A stretch of 64,000 bases of DNA from JBFMFR01 sp040752025 (GTDB lineage Bacteria; Chloroflexota; Anaerolineae; Anaerolineales; UBA4823): assembly GCA_040752025.1 (NCBI GenBank), contig JBFMFR010000013.1, forward strand, positions 51,623-115,622. The letters run 5' to 3'. The notes under the pieces were generated by a model that saw nothing but the letters and a program-made list of their open reading frames with translations, was not told the DNA's origin and searched no databases. The translations under genes were made by a program, and so were the position numbers. Positions within the stretch are counted from its first letter, which is position 1, and each line of letters opens with the position of its first letter. Shown here one piece after another: positions 33,590-42,054 of the stretch.

Positions 33590-33619
33590 ATTACCTGATT
33601 ACCTTGTTGCCTGACTACC
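33590..33619. repeat. dispersed repeat copy B
   Basis: TTACC/TGATTACC/TTGTTGCC/TGACTACC: matches 26 of 30 positions of the stretch at 13661-13690, 20 kb away. Here it ends just before a TATAAT box at 33636-33641 that could serve the gene at 33692. Confidence 0.5.
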
Positions 33620-33691
33620 TGACCACCATGTACCTTATAATAAAAGTGAACCTTTTCCGCCGCAATCCCGTATCTACTTCAGTGGAGGCCT

Positions 33692-35389
33692 ATGCACCCC
33701 AACGCCCCTAAACCCTCAGCTTTACCGGATGAACACACCAACCTGCCCGCTGGCTGGAACGACAGCCTCAAAGGCGACTTCCTGTGGACCAATTCCAACT
33801 TCGGCGAGGCCATGCCGGAAGTGATGACGCCCTTCACCTGGTCGCTGCTCCAGCAGGGCGCCCTGGCTGGCTGGATCCAGTTCCGGGGCCAGCCCACCTT
33901 CGGCAACCTGGGCGGGCGGCTGTACTTCAACGTCAGCGTGCTGGCTTCGATCTTCCACCTGATGGGCCGCGACCGCCAGCAGGCCCTGGAGGCCATCGAA
34001 GGCGTGCTGCACTCCAGCCTGCCGGAGGACATGCCCATCCCGCTCATCCCCGCCCCCCGCAGCTACCTGTTGTCGATCTTGCCCGGCCTGGTCGCCATGC
34101 AAATCCGCCAGATGCAGGATATCTGGGGGCTGCCGCGCTTGCTGGCTGCTAACCCGGCCTGGCACCGGGCCATGCGCCAGCGCCTCGACCAGGCCCAAAC
34201 CGCCGCCGAGCTGGCGCGCCTGTGGAGCCAGGAGCTGCGCCCGCACATGAAAAAGGTCTGGTCCGGCGTGCTGAGCAGCGCCAATTACTACTCCAATTAC
34301 TGCACCCCCCTGCGCCAGAAACTGGCCCGCCTGGTGGGCGAGGACGACGCCGACGCCCTGATCTCCGGCCTGAGCAGCCCGAGCGAAACCCTCGCCAGCC
34401 TGGGATTGGTGTTAGGCCTCTCGCGCCTGGCCCGCGGCCAGATCACCCGCCAGGCCTACCTGGAGCAAAACGGCCACCGCGGGCCGCAGGAGTTCGAAGT
34501 CTCGGCGCCGCGCCTGGGCGAAGACCCCGCCTGGCTGGAGCGGCAGTTGGCCGAGTTCGAGCAAGCCCCCGTGGACGTCGACGCCATGTTGGCGCAGCAG
34601 CGCGCCGCCTCCCAGGCCGCCAGCCAGCGCCTGCGAGAGCGCCAGCCGCGCCAGGCCGCGGCCCTGCTCCGCCAGGTGGCGCAGATCGCCCCGCGCGGCC
34701 GCCTGCGCGAGGCCTCCCGCTCCGAGTTGGGCCGCGTCACCTGGATCGTGCGCGCCTGGGCCCTGCGCGCCGGCGCCCTCAGCGGCATTGGCAAAGATGT
34801 CTTCTTTCTGAGCATCGCCGAAACCCTGGCCTTGCTGGGCGGCGATCGCAGCCCCCTGACGCACGTCCCCGCCCGGCGGCAGGTGGACGCCCGCCTGCGC
34901 GCCCTGCCGCCCTACCCGCCCGTGATCCGCGGGCGCTTCGACCCCTTCCAGTGGGCGCAGACCGCCGCCGCTTCGGGCAGCTCTTCCGGCGTGTACGACG
35001 CCTCTGCCCCGCCCCTGCCAGCCGCCAGCGATAAGCCCGCCACGTTGCGCGGCGCCCCCGGCTCTGCTGGCTGCGTCGAGGGCCGCGTGCGCCGCCTGGA
35101 CAGCCCGGAACAGGGCGACCTGCTGCAAGCCGGCGAAATCCTGGTCACCGCCCTGACCAACGTAGCCTGGACGCCGCTCTTCCCGCGCTGCGCCGCCGTG
35201 GTCACCGACGTGGGCGCCCCGCTCTCGCACGCCGCCGTCGTCGCCCGTGAGCTGGGCATCCCGGCCGTGGTCGGCTGCGGCGACGCCACCGCCCGCCTGC
35301 ACACCGGCGACCGCCTGCGCGTGGACGGCGGCGCCGGCCTGGTCGCCATTCTGGAACTGGCCGGGTCCGGACCACCGCCTGCACCTTAA
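33692..35389 (+). CDS. PEP-utilising-enzyme-like protein: rifampicin-phosphotransferase-type core without ATP-grasp
   Basis: A 565-residue protein with GGAGG before its ATG. It starts at residue 31 with WTNSNFGEAMPEVMTPFTWS, the beginning of the substrate-binding domain of rifampicin phosphotransferase and PEP synthase-like proteins, and ends with a swivelling phosphohistidine domain: TDVGAPLSHAAVVARELGIP, with the phospho-acceptor His at 513. The N-terminal ATP-grasp domain that normally supplies ATP chemistry is absent, and no such gene lies nearby. Very GC-rich codon use. It might work with a separate ATP-grasp partner or use another phosphate donor. Downstream, a gene begins after 18 bases with its own AGGAGG. 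Confidence 0.8.
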   Translation: MHPNAPKPSALPDEHTNLPAGWNDSLKGDFLWTNSNFGEAMPEVMTPFTWSLLQQGALAGWIQFRGQPTFGNLGGRLYFNVSVLASIFHLMGRDRQQALEAIEGVLHSSLPEDMPIPLIPAPRSYLLSILPGLVAMQIRQMQDIWGLPRLLAANPAWHRAMRQRLDQAQTAAELARLWSQELRPHMKKVWSGVLSSANYYSNYCTPLRQKLARLVGEDDADALISGLSSPSETLASLGLVLGLSRLARGQITRQAYLEQNGHRGPQEFEVSAPRLGEDPAWLERQLAEFEQAPVDVDAMLAQQRAASQAASQRLRERQPRQAAALLRQVAQIAPRGRLREASRSELGRVTWIVRAWALRAGALSGIGKDVFFLSIAETLALLGGDRSPLTHVPARRQVDARLRALPPYPPVIRGRFDPFQWAQTAAASGSSSGVYDASAPPLPAASDKPATLRGAPGSAGCVEGRVRRLDSPEQGDLLQAGEILVTALTNVAWTPLFPRCAAVVTDVGAPLSHAAVVARELGIPAVVGCGDATARLHTGDRLRVDGGAGLVAILELAGSGPPPAP

Positions 35390-35407
35390 TTTCAATTCAG
35401 GAGGATT

Positions 35408-36349
35408 ATGAACCCCACACCACCCCTCGCACCAACCGTCTTCGTCAGCATGTGCCGTTCCGCCCTTGGCGCGCAGCACGTGCGCTTCCTGGCGCACAGC
35501 CTGCGCACTTTTGGCGGGCCTTTGAGCGGGGCCCCGCTGTGGGTATTTTTACCGCACTCCGCTTCAGCGCCGCTCGACCCCGAAATTGACCCGGGCCGCT
35601 TCTCCGGCTTAGACCCCGTGCATTTCATCCCCTTCAGCCTGGAGCCCGATGTTCCGGATTACCTCTTCAGCGAAAAAGTGCACGCCTGCGCCCGGGCCGA
35701 GGCCCTGGCAGATGCACAGGCGCGCACGTTGGTCTGGCTCGACCCGTCCTGCCTGATCACCAACCCGCCCGTGCTCTTCGACCTGGCCCCGGACCACGCC
35801 GCCGCCTTCCGCCCCGTGCACCACAAGAACGTTGGCCTGACCGCCCAGGAGCCCCTGGACGCCTTCTGGCAGGCTATCTACCAGGCGGTCGGCCTCCGGC
35901 AGGCGCCCTTCAGCCTGCCGTCCTTCGTCGACCGGCAGGAATTGCGGCCCTACTTCAACACCCACTGCTTCGCCGTCGATCCGGCGCAGGGCCTGCTGCG
36001 TGCCTGGCAATCGCACTTCGAGCGCCTGGCCGCCGACCAGGATTTCCAGGCCCGCGCCTGCTCGGATACCCTGCACCAGGTCTTCCTGCACCAGGCCATC
36101 CTGAGCGCCCTGGTCGCCAGCCGGCTGGAGCGGGGGCAACTCCGCATCCTGCCCCCCGAGTACAGCTACCCGTTGCACATGCACCCCCAGGTGCCCCCCC
36201 TGGACCAGCCTGCCACCCTGGACGAGCTGGTCTGCCCGGTGTACGAAGACGCTTTCGTCTATCCGGATACGCTCAACGGCCTGGCCGCCCAGCAGCCCCT
36301 GCGCGCCTGGCTGGAACAGCACGCTCCCGAAGTTCAGCCCGGCGCCTGA
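35408..36349 (+). CDS. hypothetical protein, possible GT-A-fold glycosyltransferase relative
   Basis: A 313-residue soluble protein with AGGAGGATT before its ATG. The early strand FVSMCRSALGAQHVRFLAHS and the later block RTLVWLDPSCLITNPPVLFD resemble the nucleotide-sugar-binding layout of GT-A-type glycosyltransferases (a WLDxDxxI-type motif with Ser-Cys in place of Asp), but the second metal-ligand Asp is missing, so activity is doubtful. It follows the PEP-utiliser gene closely and both have the same strongly GC-rich codon use, indicating one transcript. It is convergent with metA, the stop codons being adjacent. No firm family call. Confidence 0.6.
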   Translation: MNPTPPLAPTVFVSMCRSALGAQHVRFLAHSLRTFGGPLSGAPLWVFLPHSASAPLDPEIDPGRFSGLDPVHFIPFSLEPDVPDYLFSEKVHACARAEALADAQARTLVWLDPSCLITNPPVLFDLAPDHAAAFRPVHHKNVGLTAQEPLDAFWQAIYQAVGLRQAPFSLPSFVDRQELRPYFNTHCFAVDPAQGLLRAWQSHFERLAADQDFQARACSDTLHQVFLHQAILSALVASRLERGQLRILPPEYSYPLHMHPQVPPLDQPATLDELVCPVYEDAFVYPDTLNGLAAQQPLRAWLEQHAPEVQPGA

Positions 36350-37291
36350 TCAGAAAGCCGCGTACGTGCCGCCCTGAGGGATCTGCGCCAGGTCGAACGG
36401 CGTGATCTGGTAAACGTAATAGTTCAGCCAGTTGGCGAACAGCAGGTGCGCGTGGCCGCGCCAGCGCACCAGCGGCGGCTGGCTGGGATCATCGGCCGGG
36501 AAGTAGTTCCTGGGCGGCTGGATGGGCAGCCCCTTGTGCACATCCCGGTCGTACTCGGCCTTCAAGGTCAGCGGATCGTACTCCGAGTGCCCGGTGATGT
36601 AGAAATGCCGCCGGTTCTGCGAAGCCACGATGTACACACCGGCCTCCTCCGATTCGGCCAAGATTTCCAGCCCGGCCACCTTCTCGATGTCCCCGCGCCG
36701 GATTTCGGTATGGCGCGAGTGCGGCGCGAAGAACAGGTCATCGAAGCCGCGCAGCAAGCGTTCGTGGCGCGCCAGCGCCTTATGCAGGAACACCCCGAAC
36801 ATCTTCTCACCCAGTTCGTACTTGGGGATCCCGTGGCGGTGGTACAGCCCGGCCTGCGCCGCCCAACAGATGTTGAAGGTCGAGTAGACGTGCTTCTCCG
36901 ACCAATCCAGGATGGCTTGCAGTTCCGGCCAGTAATCGACCTCTTCGAAAGCCAGGTACTCCACCGGCGCGCCGGTGATCACCAGCCCGTCGAACTTCTT
37001 ATCCTGCACCTGCTCGAAGCTGGCGTAATGCGCCAGCAGGTGGTCCGCCGGAGTGTTCTTGCTGTCGTGCGAGGCCATGTGCATCAACGTGACCTCCACC
37101 TGCATGGCCGAGTTGCTCAGCAGGCGCAGCAGTTGCGTCTCGGTGGCGATCTTGGTGGGCATCAGGTTCAGAATCGCCATTCGCAGCGGGCGGATGTCCT
37201 GGCGCTGGGCGCGGCTGGCCCCCATCACGAAGATGTTCTCCGCTTCCAGGATGCTTCGGGCAGGTAAAGTGGATGGAATTACGACAGGCAT
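36350..37291 (-). CDS. metA: homoserine O-acetyltransferase (MetA family)
   Basis: A 313-residue enzyme of methionine synthesis that acylates homoserine. The start ATG 37289-37291 follows AGGAGG; the frame is open 17 codons further upstream without a site. The catalytic triad residues align exactly with characterised enzymes: C142 in FNICWAAQAG, H235 and E237 in TGHSEYDP. Residue 111 in GAPVEYLAF is Glu; in Bacillus cereus MetA, Glu111 gives acetyl-CoA use, whereas Gly gives succinyl-CoA. So this should be an acetyltransferase despite the MetA fold. It is the second gene of the metY-metA operon, making the O-acetylhomoserine used by the MetY enzyme. Confidence 0.95.
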   Translation of the reverse strand: MPVVIPSTLPARSILEAENIFVMGASRAQRQDIRPLRMAILNLMPTKIATETQLLRLLSNSAMQVEVTLMHMASHDSKNTPADHLLAHYASFEQVQDKKFDGLVITGAPVEYLAFEEVDYWPELQAILDWSEKHVYSTFNICWAAQAGLYHRHGIPKYELGEKMFGVFLHKALARHERLLRGFDDLFFAPHSRHTEIRRGDIEKVAGLEILAESEEAGVYIVASQNRRHFYITGHSEYDPLTLKAEYDRDVHKGLPIQPPRNYFPADDPSQPPLVRWRGHAHLLFANWLNYYVYQITPFDLAQIPQGGTYAAF

Positions 37292-37314
37292 GACAAACCT
37301 CCTATAAGATGGTT

Positions 37315-38601
37315 CTAAGACAGGGCCTGGTCCAGGTCCCACAAGATATCTTCGATATCCTCGATACCCACGCTCAGGCGCACGAAGTCGGGCGTTACCC
37401 CGCTGCTGGCCTGCTGCTCGGGGGTGAGCTGGCTGTGCGTGGTGCTGGCCGGGTGGATCGCCAGGCTGCGGGCGTCGCCCAGGTTGGCCAGGTGCGTGAT
37501 CAGCTTCAGGCGATTGATGAAGCGCCGCCCCGCCTCCAACCCATCACGCACGCCGAAGCCCAGCATCGAGCCCGGCCCCTTGGGCAGGTAGCGCCGGGCG
37601 GCTTCGTGATCCGGGTGGCTCCCCAGCCCCGGGTAGGTCACCCAGCTCACCTGGGGATGCGCCGCCAGGAACTCTGCCGCCACCTGGGCGTTGGACACGT
37701 GGCGCTGCATGCGCAGGCTGAGCGTCTCCAGGCCCAGCAGGAACAGCCAGGAATTGAACGGCGACTGGCAGGCGCCGATATCGCGCAGGATTTGGCCGCG
37801 CGCCTTGGTGATGAAGGCCAGCGGGCCCAGGTCAGCGTACACCAGGCCATGATAGCCAGGGTCTGGCGTGGTGAAGTTGGCGAAGCGCCCGCTGCCGCCC
37901 CAATCGAAGTTGCCCCCGTCCACCAGCACCCCGCCAATCGAAGTGCCGTGCCCACCGATGAACTTGGTAGCGGAGTGCACCACGATGTTCGCCCCCCATT
38001 CGAAAGGCCGGCACAGGTAAGGCGTAGCGAAGGTGTTGTCGATCACCAGCGGCAGGCCGTGCTCCCTGGCGATCCCAGCCACAGCCTCCAGCGGGAAAAC
38101 GTTGATGCTGGGATTGCCCAGGGTTTCGCCCCAGATCAGGCGTGTATTGGGGCGGATGGCACGGCGAAAGTTCTGCGGGTCGCGCGGGTCGACGAAGGTA
38201 GTTTCGATCCCCAGGCGCGGGAAGGTGCTGTTGAACTGGCTGTAGGTGCCGCCGTAGATCGCCGCCGAAGAAACGATGTGGTCGCCGGCCTGGCACAACG
38301 CCAGGACTGCGATCGTCTGCGCCCCATGCCCCGAGCTGGCTGCCAGGGCGCCCACCCCGCCCTCCAGGTCGGCGATACGCTGCTCGAAGACCGCGTTGGT
38401 CGGGTTCATGATGCGAGTATAGATGTTGCCGCTTTCCTCCAGGCTGAACAGGCGCGCCGCGTGGTCCGTGTCCCGGAAAGCGTAGGCCGCCGTCTGGTAG
38501 ATCGGCGTCACGCTGGCCCCTGTGGTTGGGTCCGGCGCCTGCCCGGCGTGCACCTGGCGGGTGGTAAAACCGTACTTCCGGCTTGCAGAATCTGTAGTCA
38601 T
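37315..38601 (-). CDS. metY: O-acetylhomoserine sulfhydrylase (MetY)
   Basis: A 428-residue PLP enzyme of the Cys/Met-metabolism family, converting O-acetylhomoserine and sulfide to homocysteine. The PLP-binding Lys is K213 in VHSATKFIGGHG; other family marks are YTRIMNPTNAVFE and SWLFLLGLETLSLRM. AGGAG lies eight bases before the ATG. It is transcribed first in the metY-metA operon, 233 bases downstream of its promoter, behind a leader peptide and a strong terminator, so its expression should be controlled by attenuation. It is divergent from a SulP transporter gene, a sensible sulfur-assimilation neighbour. Confidence 0.95.
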   Translation of the reverse strand: MTTDSASRKYGFTTRQVHAGQAPDPTTGASVTPIYQTAAYAFRDTDHAARLFSLEESGNIYTRIMNPTNAVFEQRIADLEGGVGALAASSGHGAQTIAVLALCQAGDHIVSSAAIYGGTYSQFNSTFPRLGIETTFVDPRDPQNFRRAIRPNTRLIWGETLGNPSINVFPLEAVAGIAREHGLPLVIDNTFATPYLCRPFEWGANIVVHSATKFIGGHGTSIGGVLVDGGNFDWGGSGRFANFTTPDPGYHGLVYADLGPLAFITKARGQILRDIGACQSPFNSWLFLLGLETLSLRMQRHVSNAQVAAEFLAAHPQVSWVTYPGLGSHPDHEAARRYLPKGPGSMLGFGVRDGLEAGRRFINRLKLITHLANLGDARSLAIHPASTTHSQLTPEQQASSGVTPDFVRLSVGIEDIEDILWDLDQALS

Positions 38602-38635
38602 ATGTGAGTCTCCTTGATCTTTGTAATCTGGCGAA

Positions 38636-38696
38636 ATAAAAAGCGGCGGACAGCCCGGCGCAAACTCAGAGAATTTGCGGGATGGCTGTCCGCCGC
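38636..38696 (-). terminator. attenuator terminator in the metY leader
   Basis: On the minus strand a 13-bp stem GCGGCGGACAGCC / GGCTGTCCGCCGC (with an inner CGCAAA/TTTGCG stem) is followed by TTTTT, about 40 bases before the metY start. It would end transcription unless an alternative structure forms upstream. Confidence 0.9.
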
Positions 38697-38724
38697 CTGT
38701 CGGTAAACCGGGTAAACCCGTGGT

Positions 38725-38820
38725 TTACACGCTGATTGCGAAAGGCTTCGCTTTCGCCCTGGCGGTGGCAACAGCCCCCGCCTCAGGCATGGACATAGTG
38801 AAAGTAATCATTCTTGGCAT
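38725..38820 (-). CDS. metY leader peptide (31 codons, Met-rich start)
   Basis: ATG at 38818-38820 with GAGG five bases upstream, stop TAA at 38725-38727. Met codons are at positions 1, 4, 9 and 11; the second half is Ala/Lys-rich and ends in KPFAISV. It lies just after the predicted transcription start and before the terminator at 38636-38696. The stop codon is inside GTAAACC, which can pair with either of two downstream GGTTTAC copies (38703-38722), and a GGGCTGTTGCC segment within the ORF mimics the terminator's 3' arm. These are the marks of a translation-coupled attenuator; no experiment is implied. Confidence 0.6.
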   Translation of the reverse strand: MPRMITFTMSMPEAGAVATARAKAKPFAISV

Positions 38821-38840
38821 CTTAACCTCAAATTCCATCC

Positions 38841-38869
38841 ATTTTAGAAAGGAAGAAGGAATCTGTCAA
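38841..38869 (-). promoter_or_regulatory. metY-metA operon promoter
   Basis: Minus strand: TTGACA (38869-38864), 17 bases, TAAAAT (38846-38841). Transcription would begin near 38834, giving a short untranslated stretch before the leader-peptide site GAGG. Confidence 0.8.
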
Positions 38870-38997
38870 GGGTGGATTATGCGCTAAAATATAGGTATGC
38901 AAGATACGGATGGCCGCCGCGCCAGGCGCGCGCAATCCGATAATTATCCTGCCGATCGATCCTCCGCCAACCAGCGCCAGAGTAAAAAGGAGTTCAA

Positions 38998-41274
38998 ATG
39001 ACTGAGTCGAATGTCTTGAAAGAATTCCGCCCCGAAAAGCTGCTGCCCAGCCTGATGGCCGGGCTGGTGGTAGGCATAATGACCATCCTCGTGCAGTTAT
39101 CCTTTGCAAGCCTGATCTTCTCCGGCGACCTGGCCGGGTACATCTCCCGCGGCATTGGCTTCACCCTGTTCGGCGCCCTGGCGATGCAAACCGTCGCCAC
39201 ACTGCTGAGTTCTTTCCCTGGGATGATCTCCCTGCCGCAGGACAGCCCGGCGGCCCTGCTGGCGATTTCCGCAGGAGTGATCGCCGGCCAGATGGCAGCC
39301 GCGCCGAAAGAGGCCCTGTTCGCCACGGTGGTCGCCGCCATCATCCTGGCTTCCGTCCTGACCGGGCTGTTCTCCCTGGCCCTGGGCACTTTCAAGCTGG
39401 GCGGGCTGGTGCGCTACATCCCTTACCCGGTCATCGGCGGCTTCCTGGCTGGCACTGGCTGGCTGCTGGCCAGCGGCGCTGTTGGCGTCATGGCCGGTGT
39501 CTCACCGCATCTATCCACGCTGCCCCGCCTGTTCCTAGCAGAGGTTTTAGTCAAATGGCTCCCCGGTGTGCTCTTCGCCTTCCTGCTGTTGGCGATCTTG
39601 CGCCGGATCAGCCATTTCCTGATCATCCCCGGCATGGTTTTGGCGCTCTTCGTGTCCTTTTACCTGGTTGCAGGCATCGTTGGCCTGTCGCCGGCCGAGG
39701 CCGGGGCGCAGGGCTGGCTGCTGGGTCCCATCCCCCAGGGCGGCCTGTGGTATCCATTAGAATTCGAAGCCTGGAAGCTGGTCGACTGGCGCGTGCTCTT
39801 GAGCCAGGTTGGCAGCCTGGGGGCGGTGATGTTGATCAGCACAATTTCGATGCTGCTGAACGCCAGCGGCATCGAGGTCACCGCCCGGCGTGACCTCGAT
39901 CTGAATCGCGAGCTGCGTGTCAACGGTTGGGGCAACCTGGCAGCCGGACTGGTCGGCAGCCATGCTGGTTATCCGGCCCTGAGCTTCTCCGTCCTGGGCC
40001 TGCGCGTTGGCGTCAACAGCCGGCTGATCGGCGTATTTGCGCTGTTACTGGTCGGCAGCATGCTCTTCTTCGGCGCTTCGCTGCTGAACTATTTCCCCAA
40101 GATGATCCTGGGCGGCCTGCTGTTTTTCCTCGGCCTGGCCTTCCTGGTGGAATGGTTGTACGATGCCTGGTTCAAGCTCTCCAGGATCGATTATCTGATC
40201 GTGGTTTTGATCATGGTCACTATGGGCACTGTGGGCGTAATGGAGGGCGTTGGCCTGGGCCTGGGCCTGGCAGTAGTCCTGTTCGTCTTCGAATACAGCC
40301 GCATCGACGTGGTCAAGCACTGCCTGACTGGCAACAACTTCCACAGCACCGTCGAGCGCCCGCGCCTGTACGAGAACCTGCTGCGTAAAAAAGGCGACTG
40401 GCTCTACATCCTTGAACTGCAAGGCTTTATCTTCTTCGGCACAGCCAACAGGCTGCTCGAGCGAGTCAGGCAGCGCATCCAGGCCGAGAACATCCCAACA
40501 CCGCGCTTCATCCTGCTCGATTTCCGCCAGGTCAACGGGTTGGACGCCTCGGCGGTGGTTAGCTTTACCAAGATCAGGCAGTTAACCCAGGCTCACCAGA
40601 TCATACTGATATTCACCGACCTCAAGCCGCGCCTGCGACACCAACTGGAAAATGACATCTTCCTGGAAAGCGAGCAGGCCTTCTGGCATATCGAACCAGA
40701 TCTGGACCACGGCATGGAATGGTGCGAGGAACAGATCATCCACACTTTCGAAGAGGTTGGCTTGCAGACCCGCCCGATGACCGCCCGCATGAAGCAGCGC
40801 TTGCAGGAGGGGAGATCTGGCCCACCGCACCCCGGCCTGGCCGACCTGTACGAAAGCAGCGAGGCTCCGCAGCTCGAGCCCTTGCCAGTAGCCGGACTGG
40901 AAAAATACATGGAGCGCATCGAGGTGGGCGCCGACCATGTTTTGATTCGCCAGGGCGATATTTCCAAGAACCTGTATTACATCGCCAGCGGGCAGGTGAC
41001 CGTACAACTGGAGGGCCAGGATGAGACCCTGCGCATCCGCAAGACCGGCCCAGGAACGGTGGTTGGGGAGATGGGCATCTACCTGGGGAAGCTGACCTCG
41101 GCTCAGGTAGTTACCACTCAACCTAGCGTCATCTACCGCATGTCCGCAGACGATTTGGATCGTATGGAACAAGAGGCCCCGCTCATCGCAGCTACCTTCC
41201 ATCGCTACATTGCCCAAATGCTCTGTGAGCGCGTCTTGAGCACCACCAGCACTCTGCAAGCGATGCTGAAGTGA
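38998..41274 (+). CDS. SulP-family anion permease with STAS and cNMP-like domains
   Basis: A 758-residue protein: SulP core of 10-12 membrane helices (about residues 15-430), a STAS domain (about 455-570, LILLDFRQVNGLDASAVVSF-like strand/helix pair), a linker, and a C-terminal cyclic-nucleotide-binding-like domain (about 635-750; VLIRQGDISKNLYYIASGQV). In true cAMP-binding domains an Arg after GE-x-A contacts the phosphate; here the segment is VGEMGIYLGKLTSAQVV with Thr instead, so cAMP binding is doubtful. AAAAAGGAG precedes the ATG. Divergent from metY, suggesting sulfate supply, though SulP cargo can also be bicarbonate. Confidence 0.9.
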   Translation: MTESNVLKEFRPEKLLPSLMAGLVVGIMTILVQLSFASLIFSGDLAGYISRGIGFTLFGALAMQTVATLLSSFPGMISLPQDSPAALLAISAGVIAGQMAAAPKEALFATVVAAIILASVLTGLFSLALGTFKLGGLVRYIPYPVIGGFLAGTGWLLASGAVGVMAGVSPHLSTLPRLFLAEVLVKWLPGVLFAFLLLAILRRISHFLIIPGMVLALFVSFYLVAGIVGLSPAEAGAQGWLLGPIPQGGLWYPLEFEAWKLVDWRVLLSQVGSLGAVMLISTISMLLNASGIEVTARRDLDLNRELRVNGWGNLAAGLVGSHAGYPALSFSVLGLRVGVNSRLIGVFALLLVGSMLFFGASLLNYFPKMILGGLLFFLGLAFLVEWLYDAWFKLSRIDYLIVVLIMVTMGTVGVMEGVGLGLGLAVVLFVFEYSRIDVVKHCLTGNNFHSTVERPRLYENLLRKKGDWLYILELQGFIFFGTANRLLERVRQRIQAENIPTPRFILLDFRQVNGLDASAVVSFTKIRQLTQAHQIILIFTDLKPRLRHQLENDIFLESEQAFWHIEPDLDHGMEWCEEQIIHTFEEVGLQTRPMTARMKQRLQEGRSGPPHPGLADLYESSEAPQLEPLPVAGLEKYMERIEVGADHVLIRQGDISKNLYYIASGQVTVQLEGQDETLRIRKTGPGTVVGEMGIYLGKLTSAQVVTTQPSVIYRMSADDLDRMEQEAPLIAATFHRYIAQMLCERVLSTTSTLQAMLK

Positions 41275-41281
41275 GCCCCGG

Positions 41282-42029
41282 CTCCAGATCCTGGATTTCA
41301 GCCGCCGCTCTGTATTAGATCGCCATCCCATGGACCTATCCCCCTTCTTGAAAGAACTGGTCAAACTCCTGCAGCGCACCTTCCCGGAAAACATCGTGAT
41401 CCGTTCCAATTTTGAAAGTGGCGAGTTTTTCATCGACGCCGATCCCACGCGCATGCAACAAGCCATTATGAATTTAGTTTTCAATGCTCGCGACGCAATG
41501 AGTGAGAGCGGCGAATTACTCATTACCCTCTCCAGATCTGAGCTGCGAAAGCCGATGAAATGTGTTACGTGTGGGGAGGTGATGGAGGGGAACTGGATAC
41601 AAATCTTCATCCATGATAACGGGGACGGCATTCCGGCAGCAATCATCAACCACATCTTCGAACCTTTTTTCACCACCAAAGCGCCTGGGCAAGGCACTGG
41701 CCTGGGATTGGCTCAGGTTTATGGTATCATCAAGCAACATAGCGGGCATATCACTGTGAGTATGGTCGTGAAGCCCTGGAAATTCTGCAACAAAGCGCAG
41801 CGGAGATTAACTGGTGCTTAGCGACGTAGCCATGCCCGAGATGGGCAGTATCAAACTCCTGCGCAGTATGCGACAACTAGGGCTGGCATTGCCAGTGGTA
41901 TTCATCACCGGGCACCCAATGCAGGAGGAATTACAAAAGTTGCAAACAGAGGAACCAATCGCCTGGCTGCTCAAACTGCCCCGGTTGCGGCAATTAGCCC
42001 AGGCCATAAACCAGGTGTTATCCAAATGA
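41282..42029 (+). pseudogene. remnant of a hybrid histidine kinase/receiver
   Basis: The frame reads ILDFSRRSVLDRHPMDL, the linker just after the phospho-His helix of hybrid kinases, then an HATPase domain (N box NLVFNARDAM, G1 DNGDGIP, FEPFFTTK, GTGLGLAQVYGI). After HSGHITV the C-terminus of the ATPase and start of the receiver are deleted; the receiver resumes as YGREALEILQQSAAEINW in a second frame and VLSDVAMPEMG in a third. Sensor, H-box and the receiver start are gone. The open piece 41330-41821 could still be translated but could not be a working kinase. Confidence 0.8.
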
Positions 42030-42054
42030 TTCTCGCATCAGTGGGGTTTTTTCT

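Noticed and set aside
33336..33590. An 84-codon minus-strand frame
   Set aside because: It runs through the noncoding repeat pair; such frames recur as by-products of this repeat type.
34412..35497. A 361-codon minus-strand frame opposite the PEP-utilising protein
   Set aside because: Gly/Ala/Arg-rich antisense shadow in very high-GC sequence without a ribosome site.
37309..38607. A 432-codon plus-strand open frame through metY
   Set aside because: Exactly antisense to the well-supported MetY enzyme; translation is low-complexity Arg/Gly/Gln/His-rich with no motif.
38602..38834. SAM riboswitch before metY
   Set aside because: None of the S-box, SAM-II or SAH consensus blocks is present; the leader is better explained by a short ORF plus attenuator.
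38675..38887. A 70-codon plus-strand frame in the metY-SulP intergenic region
   Set aside because: It is antisense to the leader peptide and runs across the metY promoter; no ribosome site.
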